A DNA stretch of 64,000 nucleotides, taken from positions 1,798,001 to 1,862,000 of the forward strand of contig NZ_CP038437.2 of the NCBI RefSeq assembly GCF_008329985.2. The letters run 5' to 3'. This stretch comes from Halomonas binhaiensis (GTDB taxonomy: Bacteria > Pseudomonadota > Gammaproteobacteria > Pseudomonadales > Halomonadaceae). Positions 54,831-64,000 of the stretch are shown in pieces. The position numbers and the translations under genes are program-made. The notes beneath the pieces are model-generated. The model was given only the letters and a program-made list of their open reading frames with translations. It ran no database searches and was not told the DNA's origin. Position 1 is the first letter of the stretch. The number at the start of each line of letters is the position of its first letter.

Positions 54831-55874
54831 TTAGCCCTTGGCTTTTTCCTCGGCCTTGATATCGGCGCGGACCAGTTCGACATGGTCATACAGTGAGCCA
54901 GGCAATGGCTGGGGCTCTGTAACACCAGGAACCAGAGCAACAGGCAGACCACTGGAGTCTTCCACGGCCTGAGTCAGGATGTCGTAATCGACCTGGAAGT
55001 CGGTATCTTTGGCTGCAGCATCCGCTTGATCGATAGCGGCAGTCACACGCTTGAGATCAGTAGTTTGCTTTTCATCTTCATCCAGCACCGGATAGGCTTG
55101 GGTGTAGAGAGCGCCATCGAGCCAACCCATCTTGACCGGTTCGTTGACGATGTTTACCTGGGTACCAATCGATACCTGGTCGAACAGATGTTCGACATCT
55201 TCTGGCAGCATGCGTACACAGCCATGAGTGACGCGCATGCCAACACCTTCCGGCTTGTTGGTGCCGTGAATCAGATAACCGGGAATGCCCAGGCGCATCT
55301 TGCGCGTTCCCAAGGGGTTGTCCGGGCCAGGTTTGACCACGGCAGGTAACGGATTGCCATTTTCAGCGTGCTCACGGCGAATGGATGCCGGCGGGACCCA
55401 GGAAGGATTGCGTTCTCTGGTGGTGATATGGGTTACACCTAGCGGAGTCTTCCAATCCATACGGCCCACAGCGATGGGGTAAGTCTGGACCATGCCGGGG
55501 TCATTGGGCGGATAGTAGTACAGACGCATTTCCGCCACGTTGATCACGATGCCCTTGCGCGGTGCATCGGGCAGGATGAACTCTCCTGGAATCACGACTT
55601 CGGTGCCTTCGCCAGGGTACCAGATGCTCACATCCGGGTTGGCGCGGACCATGGCGTTATAGCCGAGACCGTGCTCATGACCGATGGAAATCAGCGTGTC
55701 TTCTTCCTTGGCTTTCACGGTATAGACACTGCCGACCACATCGCCGTTTTCGGGTAGGTGGTAGTAGCCGCGGCGTAGATCATCGGCCGCCGCAAATGGA
55801 GTGGCCAGGGCTGCGGTCATGCCCAGAATCATGGCCATCATGGCCAATGGCCGTCGGAAAGAGTTGAGTTTCAT
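54831..55874 (-). CDS. L,D-transpeptidase of the ErfK/YbiS type
   Basis: The ATG at 55874 gives a Sec signal peptide of about 30 residues (MKLNSFRRPLAMMAMILGMT, cut near AAADD); in-frame ATGs at 55892 and 55949 are less likely. A LysM-like segment (51-97; VYTVKAKEEDTLISIG) binds peptidoglycan. The YkuD domain (108-240) carries the catalytic set H203 in LIHGTN and H217, C219 in THGCVRM. This arrangement is shared with enzymes that attach Braun lipoprotein to the wall. It lies convergent to the Lpp-type lipoprotein gene. The tail from about 265 is acidic and Ala-rich. Confidence 0.88.
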   Translation of the reverse strand: MKLNSFRRPLAMMAMILGMTAALATPFAAADDLRRGYYHLPENGDVVGSVYTVKAKEEDTLISIGHEHGLGYNAMVRANPDVSIWYPGEGTEVVIPGEFILPDAPRKGIVINVAEMRLYYYPPNDPGMVQTYPIAVGRMDWKTPLGVTHITTRERNPSWVPPASIRREHAENGNPLPAVVKPGPDNPLGTRKMRLGIPGYLIHGTNKPEGVGMRVTHGCVRMLPEDVEHLFDQVSIGTQVNIVNEPVKMGWLDGALYTQAYPVLDEDEKQTTDLKRVTAAIDQADAAAKDTDFQVDYDILTQAVEDSSGLPVALVPGVTEPQPLPGSLYDHVELVRADIKAEEKAKG

Positions 55875-56057
55875 TGCTATCAGTCTCGACATTGGGGAAA
55901 CAGCAAGCTCCCTGCTTCGATGGTACGAAAAGCGGGATGGCATAAGCATAGTTTGACGTCTCTTTCGCGGCGGCGCTAGTCCCTGGCCAGGGACATACGC
56001 GCCAACCGCTTCCCGAGCCAGGTGAAATGGCTCGAGTCGTGCTTATCAGCCCTGCTG

Positions 56058-59000
56058 TCAGGCGGCCTCTGCCTTTCGGTTCAGAGCATCGAGCAATTGC
56101 TCGATAGCCTGGAAGCGAGCCTCTTCATTGTTCATGGGAGTGGTGAAACGAAGTATATCTGCACCATCCAGGCGATAGACCTGAGGGGACTTCTGAATCA
56201 GTTCCACCAGGGTCAATGGGTCCACATTGGTCCTGTGACTGAACAGGATGCGGCCACGCTCCTCTCCGGCTTCCAGGCGGCTGATGCCCAAGCGTTCAGC
56301 ACGATGACGCAGTCGTGTCTGGCGCAGCAATGTCTTGACCGGGCCTGGCAGGAGACCAAAACGATCGATCATTTCCACCCGCAGTTCCTTTAATTCAGCA
56401 TCATTGGTCGTGTTGGCAATGCGCTTGTACATGACCAGGCGTTGCTGCACATCATGGAGGTAATCATCAGGGATCAGTGCGGGCAGGTTGAGGTTGATTT
56501 CCACCCCATTGTCCAGAGGGTCCTCGATATTGGGAGTTCGACCTTCACGGATTGCCTGCACTGCACGGTCGAGCATCTGCATATAAAGGCTGTAGCCAAT
56601 GGCTTCCATCTGACCGCTTTGCTCGTCGCCCAACAGTTCTCCAGCCCCTCTGATTTCCATGTCGTGACTGGCGAGCGTGAAGCCTGCGCCGAGATCTTCT
56701 GCCTGGCTGATTGCTTCAAGGCGCTTGACGGCATCCCGGGTCATGGCGCGAGGAGGGGGTGCCAGCAAATAAGCATAGGCCTGGTGGTGGCTGCGACCGA
56801 CTCGTCCACGCAGCTGGTGGAGTTGGGCCAGGCCGAACTTGTCAGCACGTTCAATAATGATGGTATTGGCGTTAGGTACGTCGATGCCGGTTTCAATGAT
56901 GGTGGAACACACCAGCACGTTAAAGCGCTTGTGGTAGAAGTCCGACATCACTCTTTCCAGGGAGCGTTCTGGTAATTGGCCATGGGCGACACCGACCCTG
57001 GCTTCGGGGACCAGTTCACGTAGCTTTTCTGCAGCTGCCTCTATTGTCTTGACCTCGTTATGCAGGAAGTAGACCTGACCGCCACGCAGGATTTCGCGCA
57101 GGATGGCTTCCTTGATGGTGGGCTCTTCGCGCTGTTGAATGAAGGTTTTTACCGACAGGCGGCGTGCAGGAGGTGTGGCGATGATCGACAGATCGCGTAT
57201 GCCGCTCATGGCCATGTTCAGTGTTCTGGGAATAGGGGTGGCGGTGAGCGTCAATACATCGACTTCGGAGCGCAAGCCCTTGAGGTGCTCTTTCTGGGAG
57301 ACGCCGAATCGATGTTCCTCATCAATGATGACCAGTCCCAGGCGAGGGAAGCGCAGCTGTTTCGACAGCACCTTGTGGGTGCCGATAATGATGTCTGTCT
57401 TGCCGTCCTTGATGCGAGCAAGAACATCGTTCTGGCCGCTGCCTCCGGTGAAACGCGACAGCAATTCGATGTCCACTGCGGTATCGGCGAAGCGGTCACG
57501 GAAGTTCTCGTAATGCTGACGAGCCAGTAGTGTGGTGGGAACCAGTACCACCACCTGGCGCCCGGACTGTACCGCCAGGAATGCCGCGCGCATGGCAACC
57601 TCGGTCTTGCCAAAACCTACGTCCCCGCACACGACGCGATCCATGGGTTTTGGGGTGGTCATGTCCGAGATGACTGCCTGAATGGCCTGGCGCTGATCTG
57701 GCGTTTCCTCGAAGGGGAAGTTGGCAACGAAGCGGGCATATTCATCATCAGGAGGTTCGTTGGCAAAGCCTTCTCTGGCTTCGCGGCGAGCATAGATATC
57801 CAGCAGCTCTGCGGCGGTGTCGCGGATCTTTTCGGCAGCCTTGCGCTTGGCCTTGTCCCATTGTTCGGAGCCGAGACGGTGCAAGGGGGCGAGCTCTTCG
57901 TCAACGCCAGAATAGCGGGAAATCAGATGCAGGCTGTCCACAGGGACATAGAGCTTGCTGCCTTCGGCATATTCAAGGCAGACAAATTCGGCTGCCTGCC
58001 CGCTGGTTTCCAGGATTTCCAGTCCTCGATAGCGACCGATTCCGTGGAGCTGGTGAACGACGGGGGCGCCTTCCCGTAGTTCGGACAGGTGGCGTACGGC
58101 CAGCTCGTTGTCATCTGTGGCCTTGCCCTGGCGACGGGTCTGGCGTACGACGTCACCGATCAGCTCGGTTTCGGTGATCACGGCCAGGTCAGGTGTAGTC
58201 AGGGTCAGGCCTGATGCTAGATCGCCTTCACCGATGGCCAGGCGATGCTCGCTCTCCAGGAAAGCAGAGAAGCTTGCTATCTGCGGTAGATGGGGCGTCG
58301 CTGGGGCCAGAGTTTCTTCGAGCGCTTCACGGCGACCACGCGACTCGGCAACGAAAAGAACACGACGTTCGGGATTGTCGGTCAGGTATTTCTGCAGGGC
58401 AGCCAGAGGTGACTTCGTCCGGGCATTGATGGCCACCTCGGCTGGTGGTTCTGTCAGAGAGGCTGCTGCATGCGGGTGCGCGGCATCACGTGTCAGCTCG
58501 ATGCGAGGGTGTTGCTTGATCAGGCCAAACAGTTCGGCTTCGGGAATGAAGGCCCTGTGAGGTGGCAGCAGTGGTCGAGTGGGGTCGACGCCGAGGTTTT
58601 CGTAGCGACTGGTGATAGCCGCCCAGTGATGCTCGGCAGCTTCCCGGGCGCGGGGCATGAGCGCGATGCGTGTGCCTTCGGCCAGATGGTCGAGGAGGGA
58701 GGCGGTTTCCTCGAAGAACAGTGGCAGGTACTGCTCCAGGCCTGCAGCGGGGATGCCCTTCAATGCATCCACATACAGGGGGCACTGGCGCGGGTCCACG
58801 TCGAAGAGTGTCTCGAATCCTTCGCGGAAGCAGGCGATGGCAGAGCGTGACAGCGAATATTCATGGGCTGGTAGCAGCTCGATACTTTCCACCTTGTCTG
58901 CACTACGCTGGGTGTCAGGGTCGAAACTGCGCAAACTGTCGATTTCATCGTCAAACAGATCAATGCGCAGTGGCGAGTCATTGCCCATGGGGAAGAGGTC

Positions 59001-59549
59001 GATCAGTGCGCCTCGCAGGGCATATTCTCCGGGCTCGTAAACCGTTTCCACTGCGCGATATCCCGCTCGAGACAGTTTGTCCCGGAAGGCTTCCCGGTCC
59101 AGCGTGGCGCCCACTTCCAAGGTCAGCACGCGTCCCGCGATGTAGTCAACGGGAGAAAGTCGCTGCATCAGGGTATTGATCGGCACCAGCACGATGCCAT
59201 GCACGCCATCCTGCAGGGTGCGTAGCGTGCGCAGGCGCGCCGATACAATATCCTGATGGGGCGAAAAACTATCGTAAGGCAGCGTTTCCCAGTCAGGGAA
59301 AGGCAGGACGGGTACCGTGGAGAAGAAGGCAAGCTCATTTTCCAGCCGCAGGGCCTCGGCGGTATCGGCGGTAACAACCAGCAGCGGGGCATCGTTGGCC
59401 AGGCGTGACAGGGCCAGGGCTGTGGCAGATCCCGGGGGCTCCAGCCAGTAGAGGGTGTCGCGAGTGCCCTTGGGGTGTGGAGGTTCGAGCGGCGAAAAAG
59501 TCGGCATGTTGACGTCGTATCGCTGTCTGGGTGAAGAGGGTTGCATCAT
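56058..59549 (-). CDS. mfd: Transcription-repair coupling factor
   Basis: Mfd removes RNA polymerase stalled at DNA lesions and recruits UvrA. The 1163-residue length is typical. It has the UvrB-like N-terminal part, the RNAP-interacting domain with the HQLHGIGRYRG motif, the translocase with Walker A GDVGFGKTEVA, DEEHRFG and TATPIPRTLN, and a C-terminal TRCF domain. The ATG pair at 59549/59546 has AGGG upstream, which the internal ATG at 59507 lacks. It is divergent from the GAPDH gene, as in Pseudomonas. Confidence 0.96.
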   Translation of the reverse strand: MMQPSSPRQRYDVNMPTFSPLEPPHPKGTRDTLYWLEPPGSATALALSRLANDAPLLVVTADTAEALRLENELAFFSTVPVLPFPDWETLPYDSFSPHQDIVSARLRTLRTLQDGVHGIVLVPINTLMQRLSPVDYIAGRVLTLEVGATLDREAFRDKLSRAGYRAVETVYEPGEYALRGALIDLFPMGNDSPLRIDLFDDEIDSLRSFDPDTQRSADKVESIELLPAHEYSLSRSAIACFREGFETLFDVDPRQCPLYVDALKGIPAAGLEQYLPLFFEETASLLDHLAEGTRIALMPRAREAAEHHWAAITSRYENLGVDPTRPLLPPHRAFIPEAELFGLIKQHPRIELTRDAAHPHAAASLTEPPAEVAINARTKSPLAALQKYLTDNPERRVLFVAESRGRREALEETLAPATPHLPQIASFSAFLESEHRLAIGEGDLASGLTLTTPDLAVITETELIGDVVRQTRRQGKATDDNELAVRHLSELREGAPVVHQLHGIGRYRGLEILETSGQAAEFVCLEYAEGSKLYVPVDSLHLISRYSGVDEELAPLHRLGSEQWDKAKRKAAEKIRDTAAELLDIYARREAREGFANEPPDDEYARFVANFPFEETPDQRQAIQAVISDMTTPKPMDRVVCGDVGFGKTEVAMRAAFLAVQSGRQVVVLVPTTLLARQHYENFRDRFADTAVDIELLSRFTGGSGQNDVLARIKDGKTDIIIGTHKVLSKQLRFPRLGLVIIDEEHRFGVSQKEHLKGLRSEVDVLTLTATPIPRTLNMAMSGIRDLSIIATPPARRLSVKTFIQQREEPTIKEAILREILRGGQVYFLHNEVKTIEAAAEKLRELVPEARVGVAHGQLPERSLERVMSDFYHKRFNVLVCSTIIETGIDVPNANTIIIERADKFGLAQLHQLRGRVGRSHHQAYAYLLAPPPRAMTRDAVKRLEAISQAEDLGAGFTLASHDMEIRGAGELLGDEQSGQMEAIGYSLYMQMLDRAVQAIREGRTPNIEDPLDNGVEINLNLPALIPDDYLHDVQQRLVMYKRIANTTNDAELKELRVEMIDRFGLLPGPVKTLLRQTRLRHRAERLGISRLEAGEERGRILFSHRTNVDPLTLVELIQKSPQVYRLDGADILRFTTPMNNEEARFQAIEQLLDALNRKAEAA

Positions 59550-59688
59550 ACCAGCCCTATTTGCGTCCTGTAGTCAAACTGTGATTTCTGTAATATCCCT
59601 ACATCTTGTGCGACCATCCAGCGATTGCGAGTGTGAGGTATGGGCCAGATAATACAGGCGTTTTCCATTCCCCACATTGAGGTATCCC

Positions 59689-61146
59689 GTGAGCCAGCAA
59701 TCCGACGCAGTCTTCCAGGAATGGCACGATAACCAGGCTATTGTGGAGCAGATGATTCCACTGATCGGTAGCCTGTACCGCCATAACAATGTGGTTACCA
59801 CCATGTTTGGTCGCTCGCTGTTCAACCGCAGCGTCATCCGTATCCTGAAGGATCACCGTTTTGTTCGGAAGGTCGAGGGCACTGAGCTGTCCGTGACGGA
59901 TACCTTCCCCCTGGTGCAGGCCATGACTGAGCTGAACCTGGGGCCGGCCCATGTCGACGTGGGTAAGCTGGGCGTGGCATTCAAGAAGCAAGGGGGCGGC
60001 GATGCCGTTGCCTTCATGCGCGAGCAACTTGCCGAGATCGTCGACGGCCATGATCCCCAGGCCACTGGCGAGCCCAAGGATGTCGTCCTGTATGGCTTCG
60101 GTCGCATTGGTCGAATTCTGGCCCGTGTGCTGATCGAGAAGGCTGGGGGCGGTAACCTGCTGCGTCTGCGAGCCATCGTGGTGCGTGGTCGCGGCGATAT
60201 CGCCAAGGATCTCGAAAAGCGTGCCAGCCTGTTGCGTCGTGACAGTGTTCATGGTCCTTTCGATGGCACCATCAGCGTGGATGCCGAGTCTCGCAGCCTG
60301 ATCGCCAACGGCAATGTCATTCAGGTCATCTATGCCGATTCGCCCAGCGAGATCGACTATACCGCCTATGGCATCAATAACGCTGTGGTGGTGGATAACA
60401 CAGGTATCTGGCGCGACGAAAAAGGGCTCAGCCAACACCTCGAGTGCAAAGGGGTATCCAAGGCTCTGCTGACTGCGCCAGGCAAGGGAGATGTCAAGAA
60501 TATCGTCTTTGGTATCAACCACGGTGATATCAGCAATGATGACCGCATCATCTCTGCGGCTTCCTGTACCACCAATGCCATCGTGCCTGTGCTCAAGGTG
60601 CTCAACGACGAATACGGTATCGAGCATGGTCATGTCGAGACCGTACACTCCTATACCAACGACCAGAACCTGATCGACAACTATCACAAGGGTGATCGTC
60701 GTGGCCGGAGCGCCCCGTTGAATATGGTGCTGACGGAGACTGGTGCTGCCAAGGCCGTTGCCAAGGCGCTGCCCGAGCTGGGTGGCAAGCTGACCGGTAA
60801 TGCCATTCGGGTGCCGACTCCGAATGTGTCCATGGCGATTCTCAACTTGTCTCTCGACAAGGAAGTGGATACAGAAAGCCTGAATGGTTACCTGCGTCGC
60901 ATGTCCATCGATTCTGACTACCAGAAGCAGATTGACTACGTGGACTCTCCGGAAGTGGTGTCCAGTGATTTCGTCGGCAATCGCCATGCGGGTATCGTCG
61001 ATGCTCAAGCGACCATTGCCCAGGGCAAGCATGTCGTACTGTATGTCTGGTATGACAACGAGTTTGGCTATAGCTGTCAGGTCATTCGCATCTTGCAGCA
61101 CATTTCCAACGTATCTTTCTTGAAGTTGCCGCACAGCGCCAACTAA
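59689..61146 (+). CDS. gap: Glyceraldehyde-3-phosphate dehydrogenase, long form
   Basis: The GTG at 59689 has GAGG six bases upstream (a TTG at 59677 is in frame). The 485-residue protein has the Rossmann motif GFGRIGR at 136-142, the active-site C293 in SAASCTTNAIVP and the C-terminal WYDNEFGYSCQV. An N-terminal extension of about 125 residues precedes the GAPDH core (about 335 residues in ordinary forms); this form is known next to mfd in Pseudomonas. It may work in gluconeogenesis, in line with PPi-PFK. A strong terminator follows. Confidence 0.93.
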   Translation: MSQQSDAVFQEWHDNQAIVEQMIPLIGSLYRHNNVVTTMFGRSLFNRSVIRILKDHRFVRKVEGTELSVTDTFPLVQAMTELNLGPAHVDVGKLGVAFKKQGGGDAVAFMREQLAEIVDGHDPQATGEPKDVVLYGFGRIGRILARVLIEKAGGGNLLRLRAIVVRGRGDIAKDLEKRASLLRRDSVHGPFDGTISVDAESRSLIANGNVIQVIYADSPSEIDYTAYGINNAVVVDNTGIWRDEKGLSQHLECKGVSKALLTAPGKGDVKNIVFGINHGDISNDDRIISAASCTTNAIVPVLKVLNDEYGIEHGHVETVHSYTNDQNLIDNYHKGDRRGRSAPLNMVLTETGAAKAVAKALPELGGKLTGNAIRVPTPNVSMAILNLSLDKEVDTESLNGYLRRMSIDSDYQKQIDYVDSPEVVSSDFVGNRHAGIVDAQATIAQGKHVVLYVWYDNEFGYSCQVIRILQHISNVSFLKLPHSAN

Positions 61147-61469
61147 TCAAGGGCATTAAGCGCTTTCCTGCTTCATGTTGGGAGTAAAGGGAGCGTTTAT
61201 CGGGAAATGCTGATACCCCTTGTAGCCATTGATCTACAAGGGGTTTTTTATGCCTTTTTGAACCCGTTCTGTCGTTGTTAGATGGATCTGCTACGTTCGA
61301 TCCTGTAGTCATTCCATCGCCTTGTCTTTATAATGCTGGGGATTTTTCGGGGGGGTTCGTGCTCTCTCGGCGCAACTGGTAATGCGACTCATTATAAAAA
61401 AAGAACGGCTCTCATTTCCAGGCGTTCCCCCGTCCAAATTATCTACCGATCCATCAACTGGGCGAGACT
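61147..61469. other. Intergenic region gap / nqrA
   Basis: It contains the gap terminator (61215-61249) and a TATAAT hexamer at 61329-61334 that could be the nqr -10; no good -35 lies at the right distance (GTAGTC at 61305-61310 with an 18-base spacer is poor). No gene is seen. Confidence 0.45.
61215..61249 (+). terminator. Rho-independent terminator after gap
   Basis: Arms ACCCCTTGTAG (61215-61225) and CTACAAGGGGT (61234-61244) form an 11-bp stem, followed by TTTTTT. Confidence 0.85.
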
Positions 61470-62822
61470 ATGATCGAAGTCAAAAAAGGCCTGGATCTCC
61501 CCATCACGGGAGCACCAGAGCAGCGCATTGACGATGCGCGGCCGGTGCGCCACGTGGCACTCCTGGGTACCGATTACATCGGCATGAAGCCGACCATGGC
61601 GGTCAAGGAAGGGGACAAGGTCAAACTGGGCCAGCTACTGTTCACTGACAAGAAGATCGAAGGTGTTCGCTTCACGTCGCCTGCGGCGGGTGAAGTAGTC
61701 GCGGTCAATCGCGGCGAGAAGCGAAGGCTTTTGTCGGTTGTCATCAAGGTCGACGAGAACGAGGACGCCGAATCGTTCACTGCTCATGGCCGTGACGGTC
61801 TGGACAAGCTGGATCGCCAGGTCGTGGTCGATCAGTTGGTCGAGTCTGGTCTATGGACAGCGTTGCGCGTGCGTCCTTTCTCCCGCACTCCTGAGCTCGA
61901 CGCAGTGCCGTATGACATCTTTGTTACCGCAATCGATACGCATCCGCTGTCTGCTGATCCGAGTGTGATCATCAATGAGCAGCAGGAAGCCTTCGAGGAT
62001 GGTCTCAAGGTGCTGACTCGCCTGACCGAAGGCAAGGTGTTCCTGTGCACAGCCCCTGATGCCAAGGTGCCCGGTACTGGTATCAGCGGTGTTCAGCACG
62101 AGACCTTCGGCGGCCGCCATCCTGCAGGCCTGGTGGGAACCCATATCCACTTCCTGTCGCCGGCATCCATCCAGCGTCGTGTATGGCATATCGGTTATCA
62201 GGACGTTATCGCTTTCGGCAAGCTGTTTGCAGAAGGTAAACTGGATGTCAGCCGTGTCGTGGCCATCGGAGGCCCTCGTGCCGAGAAGCCGCGCCTGCTG
62301 CGTACCCGCTTGGGTGCCAGCACGGATGAGCTGCTGGCTGGTGAAGTCGTGTCTCCTGACGATACCCGTGTGATCAACGGCAGTGTCTTCTCCGGTTTTA
62401 CCGCCGAAGGCAAACTGTGCTATCTGGGACGCTTCTGCCAGCAATTGAGCTTGCTGGAAGAAGGTCTCAAACGTGATTTCATGGGCTGGCTGTCGCCGGG
62501 GTCAAAGCGTCACTCCGTGCTGGGTATCTATCTGTCCAGCCTCAAGGGGCTTGGTAGTGACTATGCTCCGACGACGTCCACCAATGGTTCTGAGCGAGCC
62601 ATGGTGCCGGTGGGTTCCTACGAGAAGGTGATGCCGCTGGATATCCTGCCCACGCAGCTTCTGCGCTCCCTGATCGTTGGCGACATCGAGACCGCCATGC
62701 AGCTCGGCTGTCTCGAACTGGATGAAGAAGACCTGGCGTTGTGCACCTATGTGTGCCCTGGCAAGTACGAGTACGGTCCCATCCTCCGCGACAACCTCAC
62801 CATGATCGAGAAAGAGGTATGA
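61470..62822 (+). CDS. nqrA: Na+-translocating NADH:quinone reductase subunit A
   Basis: NqrA is the peripheral cytoplasmic subunit of the sodium-pumping NADH:quinone oxidoreductase and contributes to quinone binding. The 450-residue protein begins [14 protein letters not shown], the usual start. It has the barrel-sandwich motif [18 protein letters not shown] and the family [16 protein letters not shown] segment. It is the first gene of the nqr operon; its stop overlaps the nqrB start. The sodium pump fits a marine or halophilic way of life. Confidence 0.95.
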   Translation: MIEVKKGLDLPITGAPEQRIDDARPVRHVALLGTDYIGMKPTMAVKEGDKVKLGQLLFTDKKIEGVRFTSPAAGEVVAVNRGEKRRLLSVVIKVDENEDAESFTAHGRDGLDKLDRQVVVDQLVESGLWTALRVRPFSRTPELDAVPYDIFVTAIDTHPLSADPSVIINEQQEAFEDGLKVLTRLTEGKVFLCTAPDAKVPGTGISGVQHETFGGRHPAGLVGTHIHFLSPASIQRRVWHIGYQDVIAFGKLFAEGKLDVSRVVAIGGPRAEKPRLLRTRLGASTDELLAGEVVSPDDTRVINGSVFSGFTAEGKLCYLGRFCQQLSLLEEGLKRDFMGWLSPGSKRHSVLGIYLSSLKGLGSDYAPTTSTNGSERAMVPVGSYEKVMPLDILPTQLLRSLIVGDIETAMQLGCLELDEEDLALCTYVCPGKYEYGPILRDNLTMIEKEV

Positions 62823-64000
62823 TGATGGGTATTCGGCAGACACTCGACAATCTCGAGCCGCATTTCCATAAGGGCGGCAAATACGAGAAGTTCTATCCGC
62901 TCTATGAAGCGGTGGACACCATCTTCTATTCTCCGGCAAGCGTGGCCAAGACGGCTTCTCATGTGCGTGATGGTGTCGACCTCAAGCGCATCATGATCAC
63001 CGTATGGCTCTGCACCTTCCCGGCCATGTTCTTTGGTATGTGGAACACCGGCTGGCAGGCCAACGAAGCCATCGCCGCGGGCTATGAGTCCATGGCTGGC
63101 TGGCGTGAAATGGTCCTGCTGACTCTGGCTGGTGGGCATGATGCTGGTAGCCTGTGGTCCAACTTCGTGCTTGGCGCAACATACTTCCTGCCGATCTACC
63201 TTGTGACCTTCGTGGTCGGTGGTTTCTGGGAAGTCCTGTTCGCCATCAAGCGTGGTCATGAGGTCAACGAAGGCTTCTTTGTTACTTCCGTGCTGTTTGC
63301 CTTGATCCTGCCGGCAACCATTCCGTTGTGGCAAGTCGCCCTGGGTATCACCTTCGGTGTAGTGATCGGCAAGGAAATCTTCGGTGGTACCGGCAAGAAC
63401 TTCCTTAACCCGGCGCTGACCGGTCGAGCCTTCCTCTACTTTGCATATCCGGCACAGATCTCCGGTGATGCGGTCTGGGTTCCTGCCGATGGATTCACCG
63501 GTGCAACTCCGTTGTCCGCCGTCTACCAGAGTGGTATGGCTGCGCTGCAGGATCAGTTCAGCTGGTGGGATGCCTTCCTCGGCTTCATTCCGGGTTCCGT
63601 GGGTGAAACTTCGACCCTGGCCATTCTGATCGGCGGTGTCGTGCTGCTGGCGATGGGCATTGCCAGCTGGCGTATCGTGTTGGGTGTGTTCCTCGGCATG
63701 GTGGCGATGAGTTCCATCCTCAACCTGGTCGGTTCTGACTCCAACCTGATGTTTGCCATGCCCTGGTACTGGCATCTGGTGGTGGGTGGCTTTGCCTTCG
63801 GCATGATCTTTATGGCCACTGACCCGGTATCGGCTTCAATGACCAATCCGGGCCGCTATATCTTTGGCGCGCTGATCGGTGTGATGACGGTGCTGATCCG
63901 TGTGGTCAACCCGGCTTTCCCTGAGGGCATCATGCTGGCGATTCTGTTCGCCAACCTGTTTGCGCCGCTCATCGATCACTTCTTTGTGCAGGCCAACATC
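62822..64000 (+). CDS. nqrB: Na+-translocating NADH:quinone reductase subunit B (partial)
   Basis: The frame starts at ATG 62822 (or 62825), overlapping the nqrA stop by one base, and is open to the right edge: 393 codons of a protein of about 400-415 residues, so only the last few are missing. It is a membrane subunit with about ten helices. The covalent FMN threonine lies in the [10 protein letters not shown] motif and the [17 protein letters not shown] and MATDPVSA segments are typical. nqrC to nqrF are expected beyond the window. Confidence 0.94.
   Translation, partial: MMGIRQTLDNLEPHFHKGGKYEKFYPLYEAVDTIFYSPASVAKTASHVRDGVDLKRIMITVWLCTFPAMFFGMWNTGWQANEAIAAGYESMAGWREMVLLTLAGGHDAGSLWSNFVLGATYFLPIYLVTFVVGGFWEVLFAIKRGHEVNEGFFVTSVLFALILPATIPLWQVALGITFGVVIGKEIFGGTGKNFLNPALTGRAFLYFAYPAQISGDAVWVPADGFTGATPLSAVYQSGMAALQDQFSWWDAFLGFIPGSVGETSTLAILIGGVVLLAMGIASWRIVLGVFLGMVAMSSILNLVGSDSNLMFAMPWYWHLVVGGFAFGMIFMATDPVSASMTNPGRYIFGALIGVMTVLIRVVNPAFPEGIMLAILFANLFAPLIDHFFVQANI

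Noticed and set aside
59599..61134. A 511-codon open frame on the minus strand
   Set aside because: It is the antisense shadow of the gap gene, whose product has all GAPDH motifs; the antisense protein has no recognisable features.
62747..63775. A 342-codon minus-strand open frame
   Set aside because: Antisense to nqrB, which is identified by its FMN motif and its position after nqrA.
1..64000. tRNA or rRNA genes
   Set aside because: I looked for T-loop sequences and CCA-type ends in the gaps and found none; no rRNA-like segment was recognised either.

Overview
This window is a chromosomal segment of a gammaproteobacterium, most likely a member of the Halomonadaceae (Halomonas-like). The assignment rests on gene content and order: a bioB-F-H-C-D run divergent from comF; dusB-fis; accB-accC; a PPi-type phosphofructokinase; mpl-ubiX; proA-nadD-rsfS-rlmH-mrdA-rodA-mltB-rlpA-dacA-ybeD-lipB-lipA; topA; mfd divergent from a long GAPDH; and the sodium-pumping nqrA-nqrB. 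The last blocks follow a Pseudomonas-like order with marine/halophile features. No rRNA, tRNA, CRISPR array, insertion sequence or prophage was recognised.

Layout. Positions 1-2620 are a sparse, lower-GC accessory stretch. It holds two tiny candidate genes, a short tandem repeat, a well-supported small gene for a double-glycine-leader (microcin/class II bacteriocin type) peptide with its own ribosome site and terminator, and an unknown lipoprotein. Positions 2624-7296 are the translationally coupled biotin operon on the minus strand; the gap to comF carries two BirA-like operators. Positions 8184-11933 hold srkA, folE, folX and gabD. Positions 12167-18220 on the minus strand hold purH, dusB-fis, prmA and accB-accC, then dsbD upstream. 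Positions 20726-27074 hold a DUF2333 membrane protein with a repeat tail, ppa, a phosphatase-kinase fusion that appears catalytically dead in both domains, and a LysR/EamA divergent pair. Positions 27143-34854 hold PPi-PFK, mpl-ubiX, a LysE exporter, a DedA-PAP2 fusion and two overlapping membrane proteins with degenerate GGDEF-like domains.

Positions 34949-46561 are a long plus-strand housekeeping block. It links proline and NAD synthesis, ribosome maturation, the rod-shape peptidoglycan machinery and lipoate synthesis. Positions 46913-49699 encode a DUF3141 alpha/beta-hydrolase (PHA-synthase-like) with a KTASA-repeat tail behind a TGCA-rich operator region. Then come topA, a small partner gene, two L,D-transpeptidases flanking an Lpp/OprI-type lipoprotein, mfd, GAPDH, and nqrA with nqrB running off the right edge.

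How the genes work together: biotin made by the bio operon is used on AccB; lipB-lipA make the other lipoyl-type cofactor; the PBP2/RodA/MltB/RlpA/DacA block and the two L,D-transpeptidases around the Lpp-like lipoprotein together serve cell-wall elongation, trimming and outer-membrane tethering. The best candidates for something undescribed are the GG-leader peptide, the doubly inactive phosphatase-kinase, the paired pseudo-GGDEF proteins and the DUF3141 locus with its operator.
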